64,000 nucleotides of DNA from Gallionella sp. GTDB lineage: Bacteria; Pseudomonadota; Gammaproteobacteria; Burkholderiales; Gallionellaceae. Under the pieces are notes generated by a model. It was not told where the DNA came from and ran no database searches. It saw only the letters and a program-made list of their open reading frames with translations. The DNA is taken from assembly GCA_028707275.1 (NCBI GenBank), contig JAQTUP010000001.1:372001-436000 (forward strand), written 5' to 3'. This document shows, piece after piece, positions 27,926-36,881 of this stretch; position 1 is the stretch's first letter, and each line of letters opens with the position of its first letter. A program made the translations under genes and the position numbers.

Positions 27926-28915
27926 ATGCCTCCTTTGATAATAAAACCCGACAAGCAGGCTCTGCCGAACGATACGATATGGCAGGCCATCTGGGACAAC
28001 GTCAATCTGGGTCTGATTCTCGTTGACCAGACAGGTCGTGTGAGACAGTGGAACGACTGGGTCGCAAAACGCAGCGGGATCCCCGCCAAATCAGCCGAAG
28101 GCCATACACTCGAATCGCTGTTTCAGGATGAACTCAACCCCCCGTTCAAGTCGGCGCTGAAAAACTCCCTGACACACAGATTGCCTGTCGTGCTCTCCAA
28201 CGCGCTGCATCGCTCGCCTCTGCCGCTATTCCCTTGGCCTGTGACAGAACGCCAACAAACCCGCATCCAGCAATCCATCGCCATCACCCCGCTTACAGGC
28301 GGCGCGGACGAACATTTTTGCCTGATCCAGATCACCGACACCAGCATATCCATCAAACGCGAACGGGTGCTGAAGCTACACTCGGAGCAGCTGAGCATAG
28401 ACGCCAACACCGATGCCCTGACCGGAGCTCATAACCGGCGTTACTTCGACGAGCGCTACAAAATTGAATTTAACCGCGCTCAAAGACAAGGCACCCCGCT
28501 TTCCCTGCTGATGCTCGATATCGATTTCTTCAAAGACTACAACGACAACTACGGTCACCCGGCAGGAGACAAGGTGCTCATCGCCGTGGTCGCGGCAATC
28601 AAATCGCAGCTCAACCGCGCCACGGATGTCGTGACGCGCTATGGTGGTGAAGAGTTCGCCGTAATCCTGCCCGACTGCGAAGCGCCGGAAAATCATGCAA
28701 TGGCCGAAAAACTGCGACGGGCAGTTTCCAACTTGAACATTCCGCACTGCAAGTCGAAAATCACCGGGACTGTCACCTTGAGCATCGGCATCACCACGCT
28801 CGAATGCGACGCCAAATGCAGCGCAGACCGCCTGCTTGAAACAGCGGATACCGCCTTGTATGAAGCCAAGCACGCCGGACGAAACCGCGTAAATTATCTG
28901 GGCGCCGCAGAATAA
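27926..28915 (+). CDS. PAS-GGDEF diguanylate cyclase
   Basis: This protein has 329 residues. An N-terminal PAS domain (about 15-130, IWDNVNLGLILVDQTGRVRQW) is followed by a GGDEF domain with RYGGEEFAVILPD, the catalytic A-site. An inhibitory RxxD (RATD) stands five residues before it, so product feedback is likely. The enzyme makes c-di-GMP from two GTP. It is the third gene of a REC-CheC-GGDEF operon, and its activity may be set by the phosphorylation state of the receiver. Confidence 0.92.
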   Translation: MPPLIIKPDKQALPNDTIWQAIWDNVNLGLILVDQTGRVRQWNDWVAKRSGIPAKSAEGHTLESLFQDELNPPFKSALKNSLTHRLPVVLSNALHRSPLPLFPWPVTERQQTRIQQSIAITPLTGGADEHFCLIQITDTSISIKRERVLKLHSEQLSIDANTDALTGAHNRRYFDERYKIEFNRAQRQGTPLSLLMLDIDFFKDYNDNYGHPAGDKVLIAVVAAIKSQLNRATDVVTRYGGEEFAVILPDCEAPENHAMAEKLRRAVSNLNIPHCKSKITGTVTLSIGITTLECDAKCSADRLLETADTALYEAKHAGRNRVNYLGAAE

Positions 28916-29002
28916 AAATTCCGGCATTGCAAACTGCCATGACTGCCTGACATAATGAGCCCTGCCGTGCTTTTGACAACAATGAAAATCCGAAAGCGAA
29001 CC

Positions 29003-29455
29003 ATGCCAAAAACCGTTATGACTGATTTCTCCCTGCCCGCGACAGGCGGGCACACCTTTACGATGTCAGGGGCACGGGGCCATCACCTGGTGATATTCTT
29101 TTATCCCAAAGACAATACGCCAGGCTGCACCACCGAGGCGCAACAATTCCGTGACCTGCACGAGGCCTTCGGGCAGTGCACGGTGGTCGGCATTTCCCGC
29201 GACAGCATCAAGTCACATGAAAACTTCAAGGAAAAATTCTCACTGCCTTTTGATCTGCTCTCCGATACGGACGAGACTGTCTGCGAGCTGTTCGGTGTAA
29301 TCAAACAAAAGAACCTGTATGGAAAACAGGTGCGCGGCATCGAGCGCAGCACCTTCGTCTTTGACCAAGAAGGCGTGCTGCGCCAGGAGTGGCGGGGAGT
29401 CAAGGCCGATGGTCACGCGCAGGCGGTACTCGATTTCGTCACAACGCTCAACTAA
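29003..29455 (+). CDS. bcp: Thioredoxin-dependent peroxiredoxin (BCP/PrxQ)
   Basis: This protein has 150 residues from the ATG at 29003; the frame opens upstream to 28955 but that adds a non-family segment. The peroxidatic Cys lies in YPKDNTPGCTTEAQQFRD. The second Cys that E. coli BCP has five residues later is absent here (Gln). Another Cys in DETVCELFGV may resolve, or the enzyme may be of the 1-Cys kind. It reduces peroxides using thioredoxin. The spacing to the next gene is 9 bp, with AAGGAA before the PhoH-like ATG. Confidence 0.9.
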   Translation: MPKTVMTDFSLPATGGHTFTMSGARGHHLVIFFYPKDNTPGCTTEAQQFRDLHEAFGQCTVVGISRDSIKSHENFKEKFSLPFDLLSDTDETVCELFGVIKQKNLYGKQVRGIERSTFVFDQEGVLRQEWRGVKADGHAQAVLDFVTTLN

Positions 29456-29464
29456 AGGAAAATC

Positions 29465-30871
29465 ATGCCCCAACGCAAAAAAGCGGTACCGCAGACCAAG
29501 TTGTTTGTTCTGGACACCAACGTGTTATTGCATGACCCCACCTGCCTGTACCGCTTCGAGGAACACGACATCTGCCTGCCGATGTTTGTCCTGGAAGAAC
29601 TCGACAACAAGAAAAAAGGCATGACCGAAGTGGCGCGCAATGCGCGTCAGGTGAGCCGCTTTCTCGACGAAATCGTCAACGATGCGCCACGCAACATCAA
29701 CGAGGGCATCGCGCTAAAATCCGATGCGCACAAGAACAGCACCGGGCGGCTGTTTTTGCAAACCAGTTTCATCAAGCAAGAACTGCCGGAGAATCTGGAG
29801 CTTGGCAAAGCCGACAATGCGATTCTGGGCGTGATCATCGGCCTGCAACACCTGCAACCCGATCGCACCGTCATACTGGTGAGCAAAGACATCAACATGC
29901 GCATCAAGGCGCGTGCGCTGGGACTCGAAGCACAGGACTATTTCAACGACAAGGTACTCGAAGACACCGATCTGTTGTACAGCGGCGTATTGGAGCTGCC
30001 GGCGGATTTTTGGGACACCCACGGCCAGGAGATGAAATCCTGGGTCAAGGATGAACACACCTATTACCAGATCAACGGCCCGCTTTGCGCCGGATTTTTT
30101 ATCAATCAATTCGTCTACCAGGAAAACGGCACCCCGTTCTACGCACAGGTACTGGAACAGGACGAAAATACCGCGCTGCTGCGTACACTCACCGACTACA
30201 CGCACAGCAAGAACAACGTGTGGGGCATTGTGGCGCGCAATCGCGAACAAAACTTCGTGCTCAATTTGCTGCTCGACCCGGAGATTGATTTTGTCACACT
30301 GCTAGGACAGGCCGGCACGGGGAAAACGCTGCTGACACTGGCGGCAGGGCTGATGCAGACACTGGAAGTCAAACGCTATTCGGAGATCATCATCACTCGC
30401 GTGACAGTACCGGTCGGCGAAGATATCGGCTTTTTGCCCGGCACGGAAGAGGAAAAAATGACGCCCTGGATGGGCGCGCTCGAAGACAATCTGGATGTGC
30501 TCAACAAGACAGAGGAAGAAGCCGGAGACTGGGGACGGGCCGCGACCCGCGACCTGATCCGCTCGCGCATCAAGATCAAGTCGCTAAACTTCATGCGAGG
30601 CAGAACTTTTCTTAACAAATACATCATCATAGATGAGTCTCAAAACCTGACGCCTAAGCAGATGAAAACCCTGATTACGCGTGCGGGCCCCGGCACCAAG
30701 GTGGTGTGCATGGGGAATATCGCACAGATAGACACGCCCTATCTCACCGAAGGCAGCTCGGGGCTGACCTATGTGGTGGACAGATTCAAGGGCTGGGCGC
30801 ATGGCGGCCACATCACGCTGTTAAGAGGCGAACGCTCGCGCCTGGCAGACCATGCCGGCGAAGTGCTTTAG
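29465..30871 (+). CDS. PIN-PhoH family ATPase
   Basis: This 468-residue protein combines an N-terminal PIN nuclease-like domain ([14 protein letters not shown], residues about 10-160, with the acidic residues needed for metal) and a C-terminal PhoH-type ATPase. The Walker A is [10 protein letters not shown] near 281, and the Walker B region [11 protein letters not shown] near 393. Such PhoH2-like proteins unwind and cleave RNA in vitro. The physiological role in proteobacteria is unknown. The next gene, msrB, starts 17 bp after its stop. Confidence 0.93.
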   Translation: MPQRKKAVPQTKLFVLDTNVLLHDPTCLYRFEEHDICLPMFVLEELDNKKKGMTEVARNARQVSRFLDEIVNDAPRNINEGIALKSDAHKNSTGRLFLQTSFIKQELPENLELGKADNAILGVIIGLQHLQPDRTVILVSKDINMRIKARALGLEAQDYFNDKVLEDTDLLYSGVLELPADFWDTHGQEMKSWVKDEHTYYQINGPLCAGFFINQFVYQENGTPFYAQVLEQDENTALLRTLTDYTHSKNNVWGIVARNREQNFVLNLLLDPEIDFVTLLGQAGTGKTLLTLAAGLMQTLEVKRYSEIIITRVTVPVGEDIGFLPGTEEEKMTPWMGALEDNLDVLNKTEEEAGDWGRAATRDLIRSRIKIKSLNFMRGRTFLNKYIIIDESQNLTPKQMKTLITRAGPGTKVVCMGNIAQIDTPYLTEGSSGLTYVVDRFKGWAHGGHITLLRGERSRLADHAGEVL

Positions 30872-30887
30872 GGCGTGCGCGAAAATC

Positions 30888-31280
30888 GTGCATAAATTAC
30901 AAAAATCCGAGGCTCAGTGGCGCAGTGAGCTGACACCCGAGCAATTTAAGGTGTGTCGGCAGTGCGGCACTGAGGCGCCCTTCACGGGTCAGTATTGGAA
31001 TTGCCACGATGCAGGCGTCTATCACTGCGTCTGCTGTGATCACCCGCTGTTCGACGCCGCCTGTAAATTTGATTCAGGCAGCGGCTGGCCGAGTTTCTGG
31101 CAACCGATCGCGCCTGAGAGCATCGTCACGCACCGCGATTTGAGTCACGGAATGCAAAGAGATGAAGTAAACTGCCAACTTTGCGGCGCACATCTGGGGC
31201 ATGTCTTTCCCGACGGGCCAAAACCTGCCGGACTGCGCTATTGCATCAATTCCGCCTCGCTCGTTCTCAATAGAAAATAA
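30888..31280 (+). CDS. msrB: Peptide methionine (R)-S-oxide reductase MsrB
   Basis: This protein has 130 residues from a GTG at 30888. The frame is open to 30852, but that start overlaps phoH. Four zinc-binding Cys are in CRQCG..., CVCC and CQLCG. The catalytic Cys is in [10 protein letters not shown]. The loop that in other MsrB proteins reads SGCGWPSF is SGSGWPSF, so the common resolving Cys is Ser, which implies direct thioredoxin reduction or another Cys. It reduces methionine-(R)-sulfoxide in proteins. Confidence 0.93.
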   Translation: MHKLQKSEAQWRSELTPEQFKVCRQCGTEAPFTGQYWNCHDAGVYHCVCCDHPLFDAACKFDSGSGWPSFWQPIAPESIVTHRDLSHGMQRDEVNCQLCGAHLGHVFPDGPKPAGLRYCINSASLVLNRK

Positions 31281-31283
31281 ACC

Positions 31284-31826
31284 ATGAAACTGCTGTTCGA
31301 TCTTTTTCCCGTCATCCTGTTTTTTATCGCATTCAAAATCAAGGGGATCTACGTTGCGACCGCCATCGCCATTATTGCGACCATCGCCCAGATCATTTGG
31401 GCAAAGTACAAGCATGGCAAGGTGGATACCATGCTTTGGGTAAGCTTCGCCATCATCGGCGTATTCGGCGGCGCCACCTTGCTGCTGCACGATGAAACCT
31501 TCATCAAATTCAAGCCCAGCGTGCTGTACTGGCTGTTCTCCGTGATTTTGCTGGGCTCGAACCTGTTTTTCAAAAAGAACCTGATACGTTCACTGCTGAA
31601 TGAAAAAATGGCGCTCCCCGTGCGCGTATGGGATCGCCTGAATCTGAGCTGGAGCCTGTTTTTTGCTGTGCTGGGTTTCATCAACCTGTACGTGGCGTTC
31701 AATTACTCCACCGATACCTGGGTCAATTTCAAACTGTTCGGTTTCACCGGCATGATGCTGGTTTTCATCATCGCCCAGAGCGCGTGGCTGGCGAAATATG
31801 TGGATGAAAAGAAGGAAAATAACTGA
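31284..31826 (+). CDS. yciB: Inner membrane septation protein YciB/IspZ
   Basis: This 180-residue protein with about five membrane helices matches YciB/Isp[19 protein letters not shown], then [16 protein letters not shown], and [21 protein letters not shown]. It functions in cell-envelope synthesis and is linked to septation and to osmotic stress. The stop overlaps the yciI start by one base. The order yciB, yciI, bolA, parvulin is conserved in many betaproteobacteria. Confidence 0.95.
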   Translation: MKLLFDLFPVILFFIAFKIKGIYVATAIAIIATIAQIIWAKYKHGKVDTMLWVSFAIIGVFGGATLLLHDETFIKFKPSVLYWLFSVILLGSNLFFKKNLIRSLLNEKMALPVRVWDRLNLSWSLFFAVLGFINLYVAFNYSTDTWVNFKLFGFTGMMLVFIIAQSAWLAKYVDEKKENN

Positions 31827-32128
31827 TGCTGTACACCATTATCGGTCAGGACACACCGGATAGTCTGGAAAAACGTATGGCATCGCGCCCGGCTCACGTG
31901 GCGCGCCTGCAATCATTGCAAGCTCAGGGCAGGTTGCTGCTGGCAGGTCCCTTCCCGGCTGTTGATGCCGAAGATCCGGGCGCTGCGGGCTATACCGGCA
32001 GCCTGATCGTGGCTGAATTTTCACAGCTTGCAGAGGCTCAGGCCTGGGCGGATGCCGATCCTTACGTGGCAGGCGGCGTCTACAGCCGAGTCTCGGTGCA
32101 GCCCTTCAGAAAGACGTTTCCCGCATGA
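31826..32128 (+). CDS. yciI: YciI-family protein
   Basis: This 100-residue YciI fold protein has the opening [17 protein letters not shown], then [23 protein letters not shown], given here by its HxxxL spacing, and [18 protein letters not shown]. The conserved His and Asp of the putative active site are present. Function is unknown in most species. The gene overlaps both neighbours by 1 to 4 bp. Confidence 0.93.
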   Translation: MLYTIIGQDTPDSLEKRMASRPAHVARLQSLQAQGRLLLAGPFPAVDAEDPGAAGYTGSLIVAEFSQLAEAQAWADADPYVAGGVYSRVSVQPFRKTFPA

Positions 32129-32388
32129 GCCGCATCACAGCCATGCGCGCGCAGCTGAGCGCGCTGTCTCCTTTGTCAGTGGAAATCACCGACGAGAGTC
32201 ATCTGCACGCAGGCCACGCAGGAGCTTTTGCGGGCGGTGGTCATTACCTGTTACACATTGTTTCGTCCGAGTTCACCGGGAAGAGTACGATAGCGCGCCA
32301 CCGTATGATATATTCCGCGCTGGGGGAGATGATGAAGCATGAAATTCACGCGCTCAACATACAGGCGAATACGCCAGAAGAAATTTGA
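32125..32388 (+). CDS. bolA: BolA-family protein
   Basis: This 87-residue BolA-like protein has [11 protein letters not shown], then [32 protein letters not shown], cited here by its conserved His and FxGKxxxxRHR, and a closing [13 protein letters not shown]. BolA proteins bind glutaredoxins with an iron-sulfur cluster and influence envelope and iron control. No monothiol glutaredoxin gene is in the window. Confidence 0.93.
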   Translation: MSRITAMRAQLSALSPLSVEITDESHLHAGHAGAFAGGGHYLLHIVSSEFTGKSTIARHRMIYSALGEMMKHEIHALNIQANTPEEI

Positions 32389-32421
32389 ATTTTATTTATT
32401 TTTTATTTTAAGAGGACTCAA

Positions 32422-33207
32422 ATGTTGAAAACCCACAAATTTGCAACGCTGGCCATTCTTGTCTCACTGGCGATCAATCCTGCGTTCGCCGCAGAAAAAT
32501 CTGCTGCGGTAGTCAACGGCGTGGTCATTTCTCAAGAACGTGTTGAAATGAATGTAAAAGGCGCCATTGCACAAGGGCAGGCCGACACCCCGGAACTGCG
32601 CAAAGCCATTCGCGATGACCTGATCAGCCGCGAAGTGATGGTTCAGGCCGCCGTCAAGGACGGATTGGATAAATCGCCTGCCGTCATCCAGCAAATGGAA
32701 CTGGCCAAACAGACCGTACTGGTCAATGCCTTCATCCAGGAAAGTATCAAGAAAAATCCAATCTCTGAAACAGAACTTCAGAAAGCTTTCGAAACACTCA
32801 AGGCCAAGCTCGGCGACAAGGAATACAGCGCCCGCCACATTCTGGTCAAAACTGAAGCCGAAGCGAAAGACATCATCGCTCAGCTCGGGAAAAAAGCCAA
32901 ATTTGAGCAACTGGCCAAAAAATCCATGGACACAGGTTCCGCTGAAAACGGTGGCTCACTGGGCTGGAGCGTGCCGAAGAACTTTGTTGAACCCTTCGCC
33001 AATGCCTTGCTGAATTTGAAAAAAGGCGAATACACCAAGGAACCGGTACAAAGCCAATTCGGCTGGCATGTCATCAAACTTGAAGATGTCCGCGCGCTTA
33101 AAGTACCGGCTTATAACGAGTTAAAGCCTCAATTGCAGCAACGTTTGCAACAACAGGAAATCCAGAAGATCATCACTGACCTGCGTGCAGCGGCTAAAAT
33201 CGAATAA
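32422..33207 (+). CDS. Periplasmic parvulin-type peptidyl-prolyl isomerase
   Basis: This 261-residue protein has a signal peptide ending near AFA-AEK, an N-terminal SurA-like helical region (residues about 30-120), and one parvulin domain (about 125-225) with ARHILVK, SLGWSVPKNFVEPFANALLNL, given by its key G-W and F, and FGWHVIKLEDVR. It is likely a chaperone for outer membrane or secreted proteins. A clear terminator follows, so it closes the operon that begins with bcp or yciB. Confidence 0.93.
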   Translation: MLKTHKFATLAILVSLAINPAFAAEKSAAVVNGVVISQERVEMNVKGAIAQGQADTPELRKAIRDDLISREVMVQAAVKDGLDKSPAVIQQMELAKQTVLVNAFIQESIKKNPISETELQKAFETLKAKLGDKEYSARHILVKTEAEAKDIIAQLGKKAKFEQLAKKSMDTGSAENGGSLGWSVPKNFVEPFANALLNLKKGEYTKEPVQSQFGWHVIKLEDVRALKVPAYNELKPQLQQRLQQQEIQKIITDLRAAAKIE

Positions 33208-33225
33208 CACCGGCAGACCGCAAGC

Positions 33226-33254
33226 AAAAAGGACACCTCAGGGTGTCCTTTTTT
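33226..33254 (+). terminator. Rho-independent terminator after the parvulin gene
   Basis: A 12-bp stem, AAAAAGGACACC, a four-base TCAG loop, then GGTGTCCTTTTTT. It sits 19 bp after the stop of the parvulin gene and would also stop transcription from the djlA side. Confidence 0.92.
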
Positions 33255-33277
33255 CATGGGCCAGGCGGCTCATCCGG

Positions 33278-34051
33278 TCAAATATTGCGGCTCTTCTTGA
33301 TCAGGTCGTGTGCCAGCTGAATTTCCTTTGCCTGCTCGGTCGCCATGGCGATCATGTCTGCCGGTACGCCCTGCCCGATCAGTTTGTCCGGGTGGTATTG
33401 ACTCATCAAACGACGATAAGCGCGTTTGATCTCGGCATCGGTGCTGTCTTTAGTCACGCCCAGCGCCTTATAGGCATCCTCCAGTGCTGCGGCTTCACTG
33501 ACCTGTCCGCCGCCAAAATGGGACTGATTGAGCACCATATCCAGCAGTTGCCTGAAGGCTGCCAAATCGTAGCCGATGTGGCCTGCAATCTCTGCCAGCA
33601 ACGCTTCTTCCGCCGGGTGAAAATGCCCGTCTGCCAGCGCCATCACGATCAGATAAACCATCAGCACCTGCTTCAGATTCTTCGTATTCCCGCAAACTGA
33701 CATGAAGCGCTTGCAGGTAGGTTCAATTTCAAAGGCCGGATCCGCCCCCTGCCTGAACCAGACAATAGCCTGCTGGCGATGCAGCTCGGTCATGCCCATT
33801 TTCTGCATGAACTGCTCGACATGCGCGATCTCATCCTGAGTCACGACACCGTCAGCCTTGGCCAGCTTGCCCATGGAAATGAATACTGTTTCAAGGAAAA
33901 CCCCCTGGCGCAGGGCATTTTGCAGCGGGTTCATGCCGCCCGTACCATACACCCTCATCCGGTCGAAAAATCCCCCGACAAAGAATCCCAGCAGCGCGCC
34001 GAAGAAGCCAAAAAAATAATATCCCGCTATGACACCGATGAACTTGAACAA
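33278..34051 (-). CDS. djlA: DjlA-like membrane-anchored DnaJ protein
   Basis: This protein has 257 residues from a TTG at 34051 (CTGGAG a few bases upstream). The longer frame to 34132 would add 27 residues that do not resemble DjlA. The N-terminus is one membrane helix (FKFIGVIAGYYFFGFFGALLG), then a TerB-like helical domain (about 60-170), and a C-terminal J-domain with AYRRLMSQYHPDKL, including the HPD tripeptide that stimulates DnaK. DjlA works on membrane proteins and capsule regulation in enterics. Confidence 0.9.
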   Translation of the reverse strand: MFKFIGVIAGYYFFGFFGALLGFFVGGFFDRMRVYGTGGMNPLQNALRQGVFLETVFISMGKLAKADGVVTQDEIAHVEQFMQKMGMTELHRQQAIVWFRQGADPAFEIEPTCKRFMSVCGNTKNLKQVLMVYLIVMALADGHFHPAEEALLAEIAGHIGYDLAAFRQLLDMVLNQSHFGGGQVSEAAALEDAYKALGVTKDSTDAEIKRAYRRLMSQYHPDKLIGQGVPADMIAMATEQAKEIQLAHDLIKKSRNI

Positions 34052-34249
34052 GACAACTCCAGAGAAAAAGCGCGCAAGCAGCGCAACGCGCACATTATAC
34101 CTTCGCCAGCTGACATCGACAGCCCGGCGCAAAACCAGCGATCGAGGCAGGCCATCCAGCCCTTATGTGAGGAATATCGCTCCACACCCTGTTACCCTCA
34201 GCCCGATTGTGTCAAACTGTCGCCTGTCCCATCAATCTGACCATTCACT

Positions 34250-35494
34250 TTGCAACCCTACGAACTATTCATCGGCCTGCGCTACACCCGTGCCAAGCGA
34301 CGCAACCATTTCATTTCATTCATTTCACTGATTTCCATGCTCGGCATGGGACTGGGCGTGATGGCGCTGATCGTGGTGCTCTCGGTAATGAACGGCTTCC
34401 AGAAGGAAATTCGCGCACGCATGCTGGGCGCATCCCCCCACCTGGAAATAGTCGCCGACGGCGGCCGGATGCAGGACTGGCACCCCCTGCTGGCGACGGT
34501 CTCCGCCCACCCGCAAGTCACGGCCAGCGCCCCCTATGTTGCAGGACAGGGTATGTTGTCGTTCGGCCAGAGCGTACAGGGCGTGATGGTGCGCGGCATC
34601 GATCCTCTGCGTGAGACCGCCATTACCGATCTTGCCAACAAAATCAAGGCGGGGAAATTAGCGGATTTGCGCAGCACGGAATTCGGTATCGTGTTAGGTT
34701 CCGATCTGGCGCGAGCGCTGGGGGTGCGCATGGGTGAAAAGGTCATGCTGATTGCGCCGCAAGGCTCGGTCACCCCCGCCGGCATGATGCCGCGCCTGAA
34801 GCAATTTCGCGTAGTGGGCATCTTTGAAATCGGCATGGCGCCTTATGACAACAGCCTGGCGCTGATCAATATCATTGATGCGCAAAAACTGTTCCAGCTG
34901 GGTGATGCGGTAACCGGGATCAGCACCAAGCTGCGCGACATCGACAAAGCCCCTGACGTGGCCAGCGAGCTGCAACACCAGTTGCCGCCCCACCTCTTTG
35001 CCAATGACTGGACGCACCAGAACAGCAACTACTTCCGTGCGGTGCAAATGGAAAAGAAGATGATGTTCATCATTTTGTCACTGATCGTCGCGGTCGCCGC
35101 CTTCAATATTGTCTCAACCCTGGTAATGGCCGTCACCGACAAACAGGCCGACATCGCCATTTTGCGCACCCTGGGCGCATCGCCTCGCAGCATCATGAAA
35201 ATATTTATCGTGCAAGGGGTCGTGATCGGTCTGATCGGCACGCTCATAGGCAGCCTCTGCGGCATCCTGCTGGCGCTCAACCTTAACGTTGTCGTGCCTT
35301 TTATCGAACACCTGTTCGGCGTGCAGTTTCTCGCAAAGGACGTGTATTACATCAGCGAGTTGCCATCCGATCTGCGCTACCACGAGGTCTTGCTGGTATC
35401 GGGTTTGTCGTTCCTGATCAGCCTGATGGCCACGCTATATCCGAGCTACCGCGCATCCAAAACACAACCGGCGGAGGCTTTACGCTATGAGTAA
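34250..35494 (+). CDS. lolC: LolC/LolE-type lipoprotein-releasing permease
   Basis: This 414-residue protein starts at TTG 34250 and has four membrane helices. The first follows MQPYELFIGLRYTRAKRRNHF and the last three are in the final third, separated by a large periplasmic domain. It ends with ATLYPSYRASKTQPAEALRYE, the typical LolC/E ending. With LolD it lifts lipoproteins from the inner membrane to LolA. Only one permease gene is present, as in organisms where a single LolF-like protein forms a homodimer. It overlaps lolD by 8 bp. Confidence 0.93.
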   Translation: MQPYELFIGLRYTRAKRRNHFISFISLISMLGMGLGVMALIVVLSVMNGFQKEIRARMLGASPHLEIVADGGRMQDWHPLLATVSAHPQVTASAPYVAGQGMLSFGQSVQGVMVRGIDPLRETAITDLANKIKAGKLADLRSTEFGIVLGSDLARALGVRMGEKVMLIAPQGSVTPAGMMPRLKQFRVVGIFEIGMAPYDNSLALINIIDAQKLFQLGDAVTGISTKLRDIDKAPDVASELQHQLPPHLFANDWTHQNSNYFRAVQMEKKMMFIILSLIVAVAAFNIVSTLVMAVTDKQADIAILRTLGASPRSIMKIFIVQGVVIGLIGTLIGSLCGILLALNLNVVVPFIEHLFGVQFLAKDVYYISELPSDLRYHEVLLVSGLSFLISLMATLYPSYRASKTQPAEALRYE

Positions 35495-36269
35495 TATTCA
35501 GGATTCAGGGTTCAGGATGCAGGACTCGAAAGGCTGCGGGATGCAGGAGGCAGAAACCGGGGACAAGGGACTTAAAACAGCAAAACTGCGTACCGATTTG
35601 GTTATCTCATGTCGCGACCTGAGCAAGACCTATACGCTGGGCAAACTGCAAGTCCCCGTGCTCAGAGGCGTGAGCCTTTCCATCGAACGCGGCGAGCGCA
35701 TCGCCATCATAGGTTCATCAGGTTCTGGCAAGAGCACCTTGCTGCATCTGCTGGGCGGTCTGGACAATGCAAGCTCCGGCAGTGTCGAGATACTCGGGCA
35801 GGATGTTCAGAAGATGAATGAGAAGCAACGAGGCGACATCCGCAATCAGTCGTTAGGCTTCGTCTATCAGTTTCACCACCTGCTGCCGGAATTCACAGCC
35901 CTTGAAAATGTCGCCATGCCGCTGCTGATACGCGGCATGAAGCGCAGCGAGGCCAAACCGGTCGCCGCCGCCATGCTTGCAAAAGTGGGGCTGGCGCATC
36001 GCACAGGCCATTTGCCGAGCGAACTGTCAGGGGGCGAACGTCAGCGCACGGCGGTCGCGCGCGCCCTTGTCACCGAACCTGCCTGCGTGCTGGCCGACGA
36101 GCCTACCGGCAACCTGGATCGCAACAGCGCAGAGGAATTGTTCGACCTGATGCAGCAACTCAACGAGCAACTCAAAACCAGTTTTATCGTCGTCACCCAC
36201 GATATGGAACTGGCAAAACGCATGCAACGCAGCCTGAGACTGGTGGACGGCGTACTGCACAACGCATAA
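35487..36269 (+). CDS. lolD: Lipoprotein-releasing system ATP-binding protein LolD
   Basis: This 260-residue ABC ATPase has a Walker A (GSSGSGKST), signature LSGGERQR, Walker B CVLADEPTGNLD and the switch His VVTHD. The first ~30 residues (MSNIQDSGFRMQDSKG...) are not part of LolD (normally ~225-235 residues) and come from a 7-bp repeat at 35496-35523. The true family start corresponds to ISCRDLSKTYTLG. Several ATG codons in the repeat (35517, 35541) could serve as alternative starts. Confidence 0.93.
   Translation: MSNIQDSGFRMQDSKGCGMQEAETGDKGLKTAKLRTDLVISCRDLSKTYTLGKLQVPVLRGVSLSIERGERIAIIGSSGSGKSTLLHLLGGLDNASSGSVEILGQDVQKMNEKQRGDIRNQSLGFVYQFHHLLPEFTALENVAMPLLIRGMKRSEAKPVAAAMLAKVGLAHRTGHLPSELSGGERQRTAVARALVTEPACVLADEPTGNLDRNSAEELFDLMQQLNEQLKTSFIVVTHDMELAKRMQRSLRLVDGVLHNA
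35496..35523 (+). repeat. Heptamer tandem repeat, site C
   Basis: There are four units in a row: ATTCAGG, ATTCAGG, GTTCAGG, ATGCAGG. A fifth, degenerate unit follows, and another ATGCAGG lies at 35541. They encode the start of the extra N-terminus of LolD, IQDSGFRMQDS, in the same peptide register as at sites B and D. Confidence 0.9.
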
Positions 36270-36314
36270 CGCGCTTTTGCCGTACCCCGTCAGTCTCGCA
36301 TCCAGGCAGCACCA

Positions 36315-36854
36315 TCAACGTTTAGCGCGCTGCCTGGCTCGCCATTTCAAAATCACTGCCAGGCGCCAGACCAGACGCACAATGATGTAGCCTGCCAGCG
36401 CAAGGATCAGCGCCAGCAACGGCAGCCCGACTAACAGCGGCTGCCCCAGCGCCAGCACCCAGACCCACAACTCCCCGGCCCATCCGCTCCATTGCAAGGC
36501 AGGCAAGGCGAGCTGCACATGAGTCATGCCATTTTGTGCGCCGATCACCCGCGCACCCAGTTCAAAAGCCAGCATGTACAGCGGCAGAATGGTCAAGGGA
36601 TTGGTGTACAGGGTGGTAAAGAGCGCAACGGGCAGATTGACGCGCAACAATACCGCGAATAACGCTGCAAAAATCATCTGCAACGGCCCGGGTATCAGCC
36701 CGCAAAACAGGCCGATCGCCACGCCTCCTGCCACCCCGCGTCTGTGCAGATGCCACAGATTCGGCTGGTGCAGCCAGGCGCCAAACGGTTTGAGCCAGCG
36801 GTTACTTTTAACCGTTTCGTGATGCGGCAGAAACTTGCGTAAAAATTTTCGCAT
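36315..36854 (-). CDS. DUF2062 domain membrane protein
   Basis: This 179-residue DUF2062 protein has a basic N-terminus, then GVAGGVAIGLFCGLIPGPLQM and FTTLYTNPLTILPLYMLAFELG, both family hallmarks, and two or three membrane helices. Function is unknown. It is convergent with lolD (45 bp) and divergent from comEC. Confidence 0.9.
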   Translation of the reverse strand: MRKFLRKFLPHHETVKSNRWLKPFGAWLHQPNLWHLHRRGVAGGVAIGLFCGLIPGPLQMIFAALFAVLLRVNLPVALFTTLYTNPLTILPLYMLAFELGARVIGAQNGMTHVQLALPALQWSGWAGELWVWVLALGQPLLVGLPLLALILALAGYIIVRLVWRLAVILKWRARQRAKR

Positions 36855-36881
36855 GACGTCATTCTAGCCAAAGGTTAATCT

